A stretch of DNA of 64,000 nt from Candidatus Competibacteraceae bacterium (GTDB lineage: Bacteria > Bacteroidota > Bacteroidia > CAIKAF01): contig JACSSC010000039.1 in the NCBI GenBank assembly GCA_014879445.1, positions 82,757 through 146,756 of the forward strand. Direction: 5' to 3'. This document shows, one piece after another, positions 53,842 to 62,309 of this stretch. Under the pieces are notes generated by a model, which saw only the letters and a list, made by a program, of their open reading frames with translations, was not told the DNA's origin and made no database searches. Numbering within the stretch: position 1 is the stretch's first letter; every line of letters begins with the position of its first letter. Made by a program: the position numbers and the translations under genes.

Positions 53842-55116
53842 TTAGGGCGAAACTACCAACCTCACGGTATGGCTGTTTTTTTGTTCGACCAATAGCTCCT
53901 TACCCTTCATAAGTCGCTCTACTGTAGCTTGATTATAATGCCTGACGGTTATCAACTCTAAGCCAGTGCGATGCTCAGTAATAAAGTTTTTTCCTAATGC
54001 TTCCAGCAAAGGCGTGGTTTTGCTTTCATCGGCATCTACACAAACTTGAAAACTAAGCGCTGAGTGTTGCATAAGGTTAACCTTTATGCGATAGCTTGCC
54101 AATAAGCTGAAAATTTCGCTAAGATTCTCTTCAACAATGAATGAAAAATCTTTGGGAGAGATCGAAATTAATAATTGTTCGATTTTAAAAATGAAACTTG
54201 GTATAACAGCAAGTGGTTCTTTAGAATCAACTAAAGTGCCGGCAGCATCGGGTTGTACAAATGATTTTACTCGTAGTGGAATATTCTTATTTTGTAGCGG
54301 TTTCATGGTCTTGGGGTGAATTACTGTAGCACCGTAATATGATAGCTCGATAGCATCCTGATAAGACAAATGAGGCAATAACTGTGCATCTGTAAAAAAT
54401 TTGGGGTCGGCATTCAGCACACCGGGCACATCTTTCCAAATAGTTACACATGCAGCATCTGTTGAATGAGCTAAAATGGCTGCCGAGTAATCCGAACCCT
54501 CCCTGCCAAGTGTTGTGCTCTGCCCTTCAGTACTTTTTCCAATAAAACCCTGCGTGATAATAACAGGTGGTTGAGCTTCATTTAGTAATGGTTGCAGTTC
54601 ACGACTAATTAAGTATCCTGTCATATCCCAATCCACCTTCGCCTCGCGATAGGTAGTATCGGTTCGTATAAGTCCACGGGCATCTTTAAATACAGTACGT
54701 ATGCCCGACAGTTGTAAATATGCATTTACAATTCGTGTAGAAAGAATTTCGCCCTGACATACGATTTGATCATAAACATAATTATATGATTCGTTATGCA
54801 GGTGATTGAGACGCATGGAAATCTCTTGTATCACGTCATCCATTTCTTGATACACTGTCGTAGGGCTGGGAAATAATTCATCAATAATTTGGCTGTGAAA
54901 CAATCGTAGCTTATTTAATTCGTCGCATACATCTTTTCTTTCAAAAGCGTATGTTACAATCCGTTCTAATGCATTAGTGGTTTTGCCCATGGCGCTCACC
55001 ACAACGATTAAAGCATCCTCTCCTTTGAATCGCTGAATGATGTTTGAAACATTTCGTACTGCATCAGCATTTGAAACAGAAGCACCGCCAAATTTATATA
55101 CCTGTATTGCCCGCAT
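53842..55116 (-). CDS. lysC: Aspartate kinase (monofunctional)
   Basis: 424 residues, first enzyme of lysine, threonine, methionine and DAP synthesis. The kinase motif is VYKFGGASVSNADAVRN; TLGREGSDYSAAILA and VTIWKDVPGVLNADPKF are the substrate and ATP segments. A C-terminal regulatory region (about 300-424) has the ACT-type fold (LSFQVCVDADESKTTPLLEAL), so feedback inhibition is expected. No homoserine dehydrogenase domain is fused, unlike ThrA. The upstream GNAT gene is 9 bp away on the same strand. Confidence 0.92.
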   Translation of the reverse strand: MRAIQVYKFGGASVSNADAVRNVSNIIQRFKGEDALIVVVSAMGKTTNALERIVTYAFERKDVCDELNKLRLFHSQIIDELFPSPTTVYQEMDDVIQEISMRLNHLHNESYNYVYDQIVCQGEILSTRIVNAYLQLSGIRTVFKDARGLIRTDTTYREAKVDWDMTGYLISRELQPLLNEAQPPVIITQGFIGKSTEGQSTTLGREGSDYSAAILAHSTDAACVTIWKDVPGVLNADPKFFTDAQLLPHLSYQDAIELSYYGATVIHPKTMKPLQNKNIPLRVKSFVQPDAAGTLVDSKEPLAVIPSFIFKIEQLLISISPKDFSFIVEENLSEIFSLLASYRIKVNLMQHSALSFQVCVDADESKTTPLLEALGKNFITEHRTGLELITVRHYNQATVERLMKGKELLVEQKNSHTVRLVVSP

Positions 55117-55125
55117 AATTTATTG

Positions 55126-55629
55126 CTATGTGTGGTTTAGAATTGAATGGACGAATGATTGGATAAATTCTTCAGATAGTTTACAGTTTAACCATTCATC
55201 ATCTATGCTGCATGGATATTTTCGATAAAAATCTATGGCTGGTTGGTTCCAATCCAATACCTGCCATGTCATTCCTTTTACTTGCATACGCTGTGCCGCC
55301 TTAATGGTTTCTTCAAACAATCTTTTTCCAATGCCTTTTCGCCTGTATGATGCATGAACGATAATATCTTCCAAATACAAAGATTTTCCTTTCCATGTGG
55401 AGTAGCGAATATAATACAATGAAAGCCCTATGATCTGTTGTTGATGTTCGGCAACAATGGCCCAAAATATAGGATTTTCACCAAACCCATCTGCTTCCAT
55501 CATAAATACAGTATTGGATACTTCATGGGATGCCCTTTCATAAGCAGCCAACTCTTTTACCAATGCTAATATTGATGGCACATCTTCTTTGAGTGCTGCT
55601 CTAATTTGTATTTGTTCGATATCCTGCAT
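55126..55629 (-). CDS. GNAT family N-acetyltransferase
   Basis: 167 residues of the GNAT fold. The acetyl-CoA-binding motif A is IIVHASYRRKGIGKRLFEETI (RRKGIG loop), followed by WQVLDWNQPAIDFYRKYP, the motif B region. It resembles the diamine/small-molecule acetyltransferase group more than ribosomal-protein acetylases, by the N-terminal IRAALKEDVPSILALVKELA. Probably co-transcribed with aspartate kinase (9 bp). Substrate unknown. A -7 box lies only a few bases ahead, so the transcript may be nearly leaderless. Confidence 0.85.
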   Translation of the reverse strand: MQDIEQIQIRAALKEDVPSILALVKELAAYERASHEVSNTVFMMEADGFGENPIFWAIVAEHQQQIIGLSLYYIRYSTWKGKSLYLEDIIVHASYRRKGIGKRLFEETIKAAQRMQVKGMTWQVLDWNQPAIDFYRKYPCSIDDEWLNCKLSEEFIQSFVHSILNHT

Positions 55630-55635
55630 TTACTA

Positions 55636-55643
55636 CAAAAGTA
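55636..55643 (-). promoter_or_regulatory. -7 promoter box for the GNAT-lysC operon
   Basis: TACTTTTG on the minus strand matches TAnnTTTG exactly; TTTC lies 18 bp upstream in place of TTTG. It ends 7 nt before the GNAT start codon, implying a very short leader. Confidence 0.4.
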
Positions 55644-55693
55644 ATGCTTTTGTCAGGTTATGAAATAATGAAATTGATAAAATGTGATTAAGT

Positions 55694-55725
55694 GTTGGAT
55701 ATCTTAAAAAGAATCTATTTATTTG
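55694..55725 (+). promoter_or_regulatory. Possible promoter of small lipoprotein gene 1
   Basis: TTG at 55695 and TTTATTTG at 55718-55725 (one base off TAnnTTTG) are about 20 bp apart, near the Bacteroidota spacing, and 25 nt upstream of the ATG. Confidence 0.3.
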
Positions 55726-55750
55726 CATAAATCATTAATTTAAATCAAAA

Positions 55751-56002
55751 ATGAAAAAAGTATTATTATCAGTTGCTGCTCTTTTTGCAGGTGCTATGCT
55801 TATGAGTTCATGTAAAGCTGCTGGTTGCAGAACATGTACTATGTCTTCGATTAGTGCTGAAGTTACTCTATGTCCTGATGGTAGTGTAGAAACCTGTGTT
55901 TTGGGAACTTGCCAAACAGATAATTCAGGTAGTGCTATGACTACTGAAGAAATTAATGCATGGGCTGACGGTATGGAATCAGCAGGATATAACTGCAACT
56001 AA
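55751..56002 (+). CDS. Small Cys-rich lipoprotein, tandem copy 1
   Basis: 83 residues. Signal peptide with lipobox (ALFAGAMLMSSC) makes a mature product of about 63 residues. Six further Cys (GCRTC, LCPDG, ETC, GTC, YNCN) suggest three disulfides, and CPDG is shared with copy 2. It has no family I recognise. The gene has a possible promoter upstream and its own strong terminator 23 bp beyond the stop, so it is a free-standing, probably well expressed unit. Small size, lipid anchoring and disulfide pattern suit a surface-exposed binding or inhibitor protein, but this is only inference. Confidence 0.7.
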   Translation: MKKVLLSVAALFAGAMLMSSCKAAGCRTCTMSSISAEVTLCPDGSVETCVLGTCQTDNSGSAMTTEEINAWADGMESAGYNCN

Positions 56003-56024
56003 GCGTTTTATCTTAATGTACTTA

Positions 56025-56057
56025 GGGGAGATACATTATCTCCCCTTTTTTTTTTTT
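56025..56057 (+). terminator. Intrinsic terminator of lipoprotein gene 1
   Basis: GGGGAGATA-CAT-TATCTCCCC, a perfect 9-bp stem with a 3-nt loop, followed by twelve T. The same hairpin follows copy 2. Confidence 0.85.
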
Positions 56058-56206
56058 GTAAATTAAGTTAATAATGGATAACTTAATTATTAATAATATA
56101 CTTGTAATGAGCATATTTCTTTGAATCTATTGGAATAATCATGGTTGTAGGGTTGGTGGTGTATATAAAAAGTAGTATGTTCGCAAAAATCTTAAAATTA
56201 ATCAAC

Positions 56207-56452
56207 ATGAAGAATGTATTATTATCAGTTGCTGCTCTTTTTTCCGGTATTGTGTTATTGAGCTCTTGCGCTGCTCCTGGATGTAGGGTTTGCTCAATGT
56301 CAGTTATCGAAATCACGGCATGTCCCGATGGTACTGTTAAAACCTGCTTTTCGGGGAATTGTTCAACCGTAGATAATGGAGTTGAAGGAACAACTGAAGG
56401 ATTGAATGATTGGGCCAATGCCATGCAAACAGGTGGTTATAACTGCAACTAA
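56207..56452 (+). CDS. Small Cys-rich lipoprotein, tandem copy 2
   Basis: 81 residues from the ATG at 56207; the track start at 56141 adds a leader without signal peptide character. Lipobox LLSSC, then the same six-Cys layout as copy 1 (GCRVC, ACPDG, KTC, GNC, YNCN). The signal peptide DNA and the last 25 codons plus terminator are nearly identical to copy 1, whereas the middle of the protein differs substantially (for example SVIEITACPDG against SAEVTLCPDG). This is a tandem duplicate, diverged mainly in the centre. No known family. Confidence 0.68.
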   Translation: MKNVLLSVAALFSGIVLLSSCAAPGCRVCSMSVIEITACPDGTVKTCFSGNCSTVDNGVEGTTEGLNDWANAMQTGGYNCN

Positions 56453-56474
56453 GCGTATTATCTCAATGTACTTA

Positions 56475-56501
56475 GGGGAGATACATTATCTCCCCTTTTT
56501 T
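56475..56501 (+). terminator. Intrinsic terminator of lipoprotein gene 2
   Basis: Same perfect GGGGAGATA-CAT-TATCTCCCC stem as the first copy, followed by six T. Its T-run overlaps the stop codon of the convergent gene at 56500. Confidence 0.82.
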
Positions 56502-57561
56502 ATTGAATTAAAATCCGACTCGTTTTGTTCGGGTTACTGAACAGGTACATCCCTTTAGGCCAGATGCTACAATCAATTGCTTGCTTTGATTGTGGGCACA
56601 GGTTAATACGCATGATACGTAAACCTTGCAGCGTCGTAATTTCCAAAACCACATCTTCATTACCCAAATTTTCTACTTGCAACCAATCTGTTACAGGATT
56701 GGGGAATGCATTCCATGTAATGAACACATCATTATCATTCATCCCCAAATCCTGAATGATAAAGGGTAAAGAATTTGTTTCGCATTGATTGTTATCAATC
56801 AATGAAACTGTATAACTGCCATTCTGAGTGGGTGTATAGCTATTAGATACTGCTCCACTAATGGCTATTCCATTCAGATACCATTGAAAAGTACCTGTGC
56901 CGCTTGAGATTAGCTCACCGCCTGCAAACGATATGGTTGGCGTAACAGGTGAAGGGAATATGACATCAATGGGAATACCCATATAAGATATATCATTGGG
57001 GCAAACATTGGTTGCGCCAGCGCATGTGAACTGTCCGGTTTGGGTAACCCATAAAGTATCATTATCCCCATTCGGTATGATGGGTGAACCGAAGTTATAC
57101 CATTGTATATTCTCGACATATGGTGGGAGTAAAATCAATAACATTGTATCATCGCAATTCATCATGCTTTCACCCCATGGGCCGGGTGTGCCAAGATCAC
57201 CTGAGTGCATCACAACAGGCGGAATGAATACCCATCCGTCAACTAAAACGTGTGCAGAAGTATCTATACATATTCCATCAGAAACAACCACAAAAACATA
57301 GTATCCGGAAAATGAATAGTAATCAACCAATAATGATTGTTGTGTTTCTCCTGAAAGTAAATGATTGGTCAAGGAATAGGGGTCGTGAGTGTACCACTGA
57401 TAACTAAGAAAGGTTTGTGTACTAAGTGAACTTGTTTCACTCGGGCAAAGCATGATTGAAGATGGTGAAACAACCGGATTCAAATCACACTGACCCAAAA
57501 CACTAATGGGAATAGATAGCATGTATGCTAATACGAATAATGTAGTTCTAAATTTCTTCAT
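56500..57561 (-). CDS. Secreted protein with Ig-like repeats and T9SS type A tail
   Basis: 353 residues from the Met at 57561; the track start adds 29 residues lacking signal peptide features. The signal peptide ([19 protein letters not shown]) is followed by Ig-like, Cys-containing segments ([32 protein letters not shown], a recurring QWYLNG motif of secreted Bacteroidota proteins) and the sorting domain [18 protein letters not shown]...KGMYLF. Export via T9SS and PorU processing are expected. No catalytic motif; likely adhesive or structural. It converges with the tandem lipoproteins; its stop overlaps their terminator. Confidence 0.8.
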   Translation of the reverse strand: MKKFRTTLFVLAYMLSIPISVLGQCDLNPVVSPSSIMLCPSETSSLSTQTFLSYQWYTHDPYSLTNHLLSGETQQSLLVDYYSFSGYYVFVVVSDGICIDTSAHVLVDGWVFIPPVVMHSGDLGTPGPWGESMMNCDDTMLLILLPPYVENIQWYNFGSPIIPNGDNDTLWVTQTGQFTCAGATNVCPNDISYMGIPIDVIFPSPVTPTISFAGGELISSGTGTFQWYLNGIAISGAVSNSYTPTQNGSYTVSLIDNNQCETNSLPFIIQDLGMNDNDVFITWNAFPNPVTDWLQVENLGNEDVVLEITTLQGLRIMRINLCPQSKQAIDCSIWPKGMYLFSNPNKTSRILIQ

Positions 57562-57671
57562 GAGAATTAAATTTTTTACTTTAGACAGCTTTAATACAAA
57601 AACGCTGCATTGAATATTTTCTAAAATTTCAAAAATAAGGACATGCATTTTTTTAATTGTACATTTGGATT

Positions 57672-58724
57672 ATGAAAAGAGGTAATGAATCAAAAATTGC
57701 GGCCTTTAGAGAACAAATAACTAAAATAAAAGAGGATATAGCTCAAAAGAAAACTAAACCTGTTTATATTCTTATGGGCGAAGAGTCGTATTTTATTGAT
57801 GTTGTGACTAAAGAGTTTGAGGATAATTTCATTGGAGAAGATGGCTTTCGTGAATTCAATCAAACTGTTTTGTATGGAAAAGAAACCAGTGTTGAAGACA
57901 TTATATCTGTTGCCCGCTCATATCCGATGATGGCCGAAAGACGCTTGGTGATTTTAAAAGAAGCCCAACAATTCAAAGATTTGGAATTGCTTGAAACATA
58001 CATTTCCAAGCCGGTATCATCAACGGTGCTTGTGATTTGCTATATGCACAAAAAACTAGAAGCCAAAAAAACGGCTATTAAGAAGATGCTTTCATCAAAG
58101 AATGTTTACACATTTGTTGCCGAACGCCTGAATGAGGATGATATCATCAACTGGATTTCCATTAGTTTCAAAAGAAAACAAATTCAGATTGATTTGAAAG
58201 CATCCATTGTGTTACATGAGTTGATTGGTAACGATATGTCGCGATTGCATAGCGAGATTGAAAAAATGTCTTTATCTCTTGAGCCTGGCAGCGAAGTAAA
58301 AGTGGAGGAAGTGTCGGGAAGTGTTTTTATGAGTAAAGAGTATGGGCCTTTTGACTTGCAATCTGCATTGTCAAAAAACAATCGAGAACGCGCCTATAAG
58401 ATTATGCATTACTTTTCACAACCTCGAAATATTGATATGCTTCCTGTTATCCTTTCCAGCTTATACAGTTTTATCTGCAAAATCATGATCTATCATACAG
58501 AAGCTAGTCGCCAAAACATTAAAAAACCGGCTGATATTTATAACTATACGAAGGTTTTTGATTTGAATGAATTTTCTAACGCTGTTCGTGTTTATTCTTT
58601 TGATCGTTGCAAGAAAATCATTCGTGTATTACACGAAACCGATTTAAAACTTAAAGGTGTGGATATGGCTGGCACAGACAAAACCGGATTGATGAAAGAA
58701 CTGGTTTATCATTTGTTGAACTAA
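57672..58724 (+). CDS. holA: DNA polymerase III delta subunit
   Basis: 350 residues from the ATG at 57672 (the track begins at a TTG 15 bp earlier). HolA opens the sliding clamp in the replication clamp loader. Typical features are PVYILMGEESYFIDVVTKEF near the N-terminus, ARSYPMMAERRLVILKEAQQ and, in domain III, DKTGLMKELVYHLL (read in parts). The length is normal and there is no zinc or Walker motif, as expected for delta. An EVE gene follows 11 bp later. It stands divergent from the T9SS cargo gene by about 110 bp. Confidence 0.88.
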   Translation: MKRGNESKIAAFREQITKIKEDIAQKKTKPVYILMGEESYFIDVVTKEFEDNFIGEDGFREFNQTVLYGKETSVEDIISVARSYPMMAERRLVILKEAQQFKDLELLETYISKPVSSTVLVICYMHKKLEAKKTAIKKMLSSKNVYTFVAERLNEDDIINWISISFKRKQIQIDLKASIVLHELIGNDMSRLHSEIEKMSLSLEPGSEVKVEEVSGSVFMSKEYGPFDLQSALSKNNRERAYKIMHYFSQPRNIDMLPVILSSLYSFICKIMIYHTEASRQNIKKPADIYNYTKVFDLNEFSNAVRVYSFDRCKKIIRVLHETDLKLKGVDMAGTDKTGLMKELVYHLLN

Positions 58725-58735
58725 TTATTTTTCAG

Positions 58736-59149
58736 ATGAATTATTGGTTGGTAAAGTCGGAACCATCTGTTTATAGCTGGACGCAACTTGAAGAAGATGG
58801 AAATGTGGTTTGGGATGGTGTGAGAAATTTTTCGGCACGCAATCATCTACGAGCAATGAAAAAAGGCGATCGTGTGCTTTTTTATCATAGCAATGAGGGA
58901 ATGGCTGTTATGGGTGTTGCTATTGTGAGTAGCGAAGCATATCAAGATCCAACAGATGATTCAAGCACATGGTCGTCGGTTGATCTGATTCCCGAAACTC
59001 GATTTAATACGCCTGTTTTATTAAAAATGATAAAGACGGATTCATTACTATCTCAAATGCAGTTTGTAAAACAATCACGTCTTTCTGTTTCAGCTGTCAC
59101 CTCGAAAGAGTTTGATTTGATTTGTGAATTAGGGAACTCGTCATCTTAA
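58736..59149 (+). CDS. EVE domain protein
   Basis: 137 residues consisting of a single EVE domain, a PUA-like fold that reads modified bases in RNA or DNA. Hallmarks: YWLVKSEPSVYSW at the start, DGVRNFSARNHLRAMKKGDRVLFYHS (core: GVRNFSARN) and VDLIPETRFNTPVLL. It is 11 bp downstream of holA, likely co-transcribed. Standalone EVE proteins are common in bacteria with unknown partners; some are linked to modified-DNA restriction, but no such genes are seen here. Confidence 0.9.
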   Translation: MNYWLVKSEPSVYSWTQLEEDGNVVWDGVRNFSARNHLRAMKKGDRVLFYHSNEGMAVMGVAIVSSEAYQDPTDDSSTWSSVDLIPETRFNTPVLLKMIKTDSLLSQMQFVKQSRLSVSAVTSKEFDLICELGNSSS

Positions 59150-59226
59150 TTCATATAATCATAGTTTTTGTTATCTTTACATCCCTTAAGAAATGGTAAC
59201 GTGTTGAATTATTATTTTTCGTTAAG

Positions 59227-60429
59227 ATGAAGATTGGAATTATTCGTGAAAGAAAGAATCCCCCTGATTTTAGAGTGCCATTGATACCGGATCATTGTGC
59301 AGAAGTTTTGACAAAATACAATAATCTTCAAATTTGTGTAGAACCGTCACCGACTCGATCTTATTCCGATCAGGAATATAATAGTGTTGATATTCACCTT
59401 GCCGAATCCCTAAATGATTGTGATGTGCTGATGGGTGTTAAAGAAGTTCCACCGAATATGCTTATCCCGAATAAAACCTATCTTTTTTTTTCACATACCA
59501 TTAAAAAACAACCTGCCAATAAATTATTGCTTCAAGAAGTAATTAGAAAAAAAATCAGATTGATTGATTATGAATGTTTGAAAGATGAGCATGGTCAACG
59601 ACTTATTGGTTTTGGTAGATTTGCAGGCATCGTAGGTGCATACAATGCAATCAGGGGATGGGGGTTGCGAACTGAAAATTATCAACTACCTCCTGCTCAT
59701 ACTTGTTATGACAAAAATGATTTGTTTTCACATTTTCAGAATAAAAATTTTGGCAACACCCGTATATTATTGACAGGTGGCGGTAAGGTCGGAAACGGGG
59801 CGTTAGAAACATTGCATGCAGCAGGTTTTACACAAATGGACTGGAAATCTTTTATTACAGAGAAAAATACAGCAGGCCCTGTTTTTACACAAATTGAATT
59901 TCCGGTTTACAACAAAAGGAAAGATGGAAAAGCATTTACCTCTGATGAGTTTTTTTCCAATCCCGGAGATTTTGAATCTGATTTTGTTCGTTTCATGCCT
60001 TATGCCGATATTTATATTGCCGGACATTTTTGGTCAGCGGGTTCACCACATTTTTTTACTTCAGATGACCTTGCGTCTCCTCACAATCGAATTAAACTTA
60101 TTGCAGATATCAGTTGCGATATTGGTGGTCCAATTCCCAGCACCATTCGTTCATCAACTATTGCATCACCATTTTACGGATACAATCCCCATTCGCAACA
60201 AGAATCATCACCCTTTGATTTGACTTCGATAACCGTAATGGCTGTTGATAATCTCCCTTGCGAATTGCCTCGTGATGCTTCTGCTGATTTCAGTCAAACA
60301 CTTTCATCTACCATCATTCCTCTGATCATTCAGAATCCCAATCATCCTATACTCGCTAAGGCCACTATTGCTGAGAATGGAAAACTTACATCCTATTTTC
60401 GGTATTTGTCTGACTATATTTCTGAGTAA
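59227..60429 (+). CDS. Saccharopine dehydrogenase-like (alanine dehydrogenase/PNT fold) enzyme
   Basis: 400 residues. N-terminal alanine-dehydrogenase/PNT-like domain (KIGIIRERKNPPDFRVPLIP, then VKEVPPNMLIPNKTYLFFSH) and a Rossmann NAD-binding segment ILLTGGGKVGNGALETL. The NAD-dependent saccharopine dehydrogenases of Bacteroidota with this layout act in lysine metabolism, releasing lysine and 2-oxoglutarate. Conserved active-site positions (His in FFSHTIKK, Lys in GVKE) appear kept. Stands as its own unit; TATCTTTA, one base off the -7 consensus, is at 59172. Function in lysine synthesis or breakdown is open. Confidence 0.8.
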   Translation: MKIGIIRERKNPPDFRVPLIPDHCAEVLTKYNNLQICVEPSPTRSYSDQEYNSVDIHLAESLNDCDVLMGVKEVPPNMLIPNKTYLFFSHTIKKQPANKLLLQEVIRKKIRLIDYECLKDEHGQRLIGFGRFAGIVGAYNAIRGWGLRTENYQLPPAHTCYDKNDLFSHFQNKNFGNTRILLTGGGKVGNGALETLHAAGFTQMDWKSFITEKNTAGPVFTQIEFPVYNKRKDGKAFTSDEFFSNPGDFESDFVRFMPYADIYIAGHFWSAGSPHFFTSDDLASPHNRIKLIADISCDIGGPIPSTIRSSTIASPFYGYNPHSQQESSPFDLTSITVMAVDNLPCELPRDASADFSQTLSSTIIPLIIQNPNHPILAKATIAENGKLTSYFRYLSDYISE

Positions 60430-60457
60430 TTTTATTTCTTTTTTTGATGTATTATTC

Positions 60458-60465
60458 TACCTTTG
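60458..60465 (+). promoter_or_regulatory. -7 promoter box for the secreted protein at 60480
   Basis: TACCTTTG matches TAnnTTTG exactly and is 14 nt before the chosen ATG at 60480. It lies inside the longer track ORF (60444), which supports the shorter start. No clear -33 element. Confidence 0.42.
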
Positions 60466-60479
60466 AAAAAAGTAGTAGT

Positions 60480-61505
60480 ATGAAATCACATGTATTTTTG
60501 TTTGTATTCTTTGTAATGATTAGTTCTGCAATGGCTCAGGATACTTTGTATTTTGAGAATTTCGAATCAGAAACACTTGATTATATTTTTGAAGATATCC
60601 CATCAGGTACTGTTGGCGATATTTATGCTTATAACTATGATGAAGATCAGTTGATGGATGGCAGCCCTTCTAACAGACCCGGTGTTTGGTTTTTGGCTTG
60701 GGGGTTTGCAGATGTGGATTCAACCAATACAGTTTTGGCAGCTAATTCATGGACGAATACAACAGACCCTGTTAAGAATTGGTTTATAACACCTGCCATT
60801 CAAATAACAGATGGGCCTTCTGCGGTATTGTCATGGAAGTCGGCTCCTTATCAAACCCCGTATTATTGCGATGGATACAAAGTATTGATATCCACAACAA
60901 CCAACGATCCTCAATCTTTTACTGATACCGTTTTTGTTGCAGCTGAATATCTTTCCGGCCCATTTACAAATGGAGGCAATTACTCTCTGTATTCTTTTTC
61001 TGCCGGTTTTGTACATGGAATGGATGGAATGTATGTGGAATTTAATCCAGACGGTGATGGCGATCCTGGAACTGACAGCCCGGGCGATACAGCTCGATTA
61101 ACAGGCGTTCTAAGACCCTTCTCAGTTTCTTTGGCAGCTTATCACTACCAGTTGATTTATGTTGCATTTCTTCATGAAACAGTTGATGATAATCTGATTT
61201 CGATTGATGATATTCTTGTTACAGAAACAACAGATATTTATTTCAGTACTCAAGACCTGTCCAATGAGAAGGTTTTGTCTGTTTACCCAAATCCGGCAAG
61301 TGATTATGTGATGATTGCATGGGATATTGCGGATGTCGAACCTAAGCAAATTACTTGTTTTGATCAGTCGGGAAGAAAAGTTTACGAACAGTTGTCAAGC
61401 CAATATCTTCGCATGCCTGTTCACTCATTATCTAATGGCGTTTATTTAATCAGAATATCAGATTCAACAGGACATTCGGTTAAAAAACTGATTGTTGCAC
61501 ATTAA
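60480..61505 (+). CDS. Secreted choice-of-anchor-J (cleaved-adhesin-like) protein with T9SS tail
   Basis: 341 residues from the Met at 60480 (signal peptide VFLFVFFVMISSAMAQ). The mature N-terminal domain has the cleaved-adhesin/choice-of-anchor-J pattern: LYFENFES, WTNTTDPVKNWFITPAIQI, LSWKSAPYQTPYYCDGYKVLIS and DNLISIDDILVTE (shown in parts). A T9SS type A tail follows: LSVYPNPASDYVMI...GVYLIRISDS. Such domains mediate binding to hosts, particles or polysaccharides. The hydrolase gene starts two bases after its stop (TAAGATG), so both are probably made together. Ligand unknown. Confidence 0.85.
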   Translation: MKSHVFLFVFFVMISSAMAQDTLYFENFESETLDYIFEDIPSGTVGDIYAYNYDEDQLMDGSPSNRPGVWFLAWGFADVDSTNTVLAANSWTNTTDPVKNWFITPAIQITDGPSAVLSWKSAPYQTPYYCDGYKVLISTTTNDPQSFTDTVFVAAEYLSGPFTNGGNYSLYSFSAGFVHGMDGMYVEFNPDGDGDPGTDSPGDTARLTGVLRPFSVSLAAYHYQLIYVAFLHETVDDNLISIDDILVTETTDIYFSTQDLSNEKVLSVYPNPASDYVMIAWDIADVEPKQITCFDQSGRKVYEQLSSQYLRMPVHSLSNGVYLIRISDSTGHSVKKLIVAH

Positions 61506-61506
61506 G

Positions 61507-62301
61507 ATGTTATACAAACAAGAGAAATTCAGTCCTTACCCATTACTTGTTTGTTTTTTTATTCTATATTCTGTTTCAACCCATCTCTCAGCTCAGTCAT
61601 CATTGTTGATGGGAGAATTTGTATTCGAAGGAGATACGCTCAGATATCAATATCGTTTACCAAGAGATGACGGGAATAAGAAACCACTTCTTATTTGGCT
61701 GCATGGGAAAGGCGAAAGAGGTCGAGATAATAAAAAACCTTTTGCTAATGGAGCGCCTGCTATTTATGATTCTATTCAGTCGAATCCTGATTATGATTGT
61801 TTCTTTATTATTCCACAGTGCCCACTTAATCAATATTGGAGTTTTTATGATAAATCCCAACCGCGTATCAAGCAGTCAGAAGACACACCGGTTGTGCAAC
61901 ATATGCTCATGCAATTTCTTAAAGATTGGCTTGTATCATATCCGAATGCCGATAAAAACAGAGTTTATGGGATGGGAATATCCATGGGAGGGTTTGGCAT
62001 ATGGGATATAGCCATTAGAAATCCAGGATTTTTTGCGGCCATTATTCCTGTATGCGGTGGTGCCGATCCCACTTTGGCACCGACATTACAATACACACCT
62101 GTTTGGGCATGGCATGGCGAAAAGGATAAAGTTGTGAATCCTGTTTTTACTTTGCAAATGATGCATGAACTTTTTGATTTGCAGCAGCCTGACATGGACT
62201 CACGATTGAACGTGTTGCAGGGTGTGGGGCATAATGCATGGGATTATCTAAGCCAAGAACCTACATTATTAAAGTGGCTTTTTGAAAAAAAGAATAAGTA
62301 A
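61507..62301 (+). CDS. Exported alpha/beta hydrolase (esterase/peptidase-like)
   Basis: 264 residues from the ATG at 61507; the TTG start in the track lies inside the upstream gene. Signal peptide (LLVCFFILYSVSTHLSAQ), then an alpha/beta hydrolase fold: LIWLHGKGERGRDN (oxyanion region), nucleophile elbow GMGISMGGFG (GxSxG), acid in WHGEKDKVV and His in GVGHNAWDY. The DPHR-like and phospholipase/carboxylesterase-like layout resembles feruloyl-esterase and prolyl-oligopeptidase C-terminal domains of Bacteroidota. It is translationally coupled to the T9SS adhesin upstream; substrate unknown, perhaps an ester on plant or microbial polysaccharide. Converges with the enoyl-CoA hydratase gene, 8 bp apart. 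Confidence 0.82.
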   Translation: MLYKQEKFSPYPLLVCFFILYSVSTHLSAQSSLLMGEFVFEGDTLRYQYRLPRDDGNKKPLLIWLHGKGERGRDNKKPFANGAPAIYDSIQSNPDYDCFFIIPQCPLNQYWSFYDKSQPRIKQSEDTPVVQHMLMQFLKDWLVSYPNADKNRVYGMGISMGGFGIWDIAIRNPGFFAAIIPVCGGADPTLAPTLQYTPVWAWHGEKDKVVNPVFTLQMMHELFDLQQPDMDSRLNVLQGVGHNAWDYLSQEPTLLKWLFEKKNK

Positions 62302-62309
62302 TTCGATAA

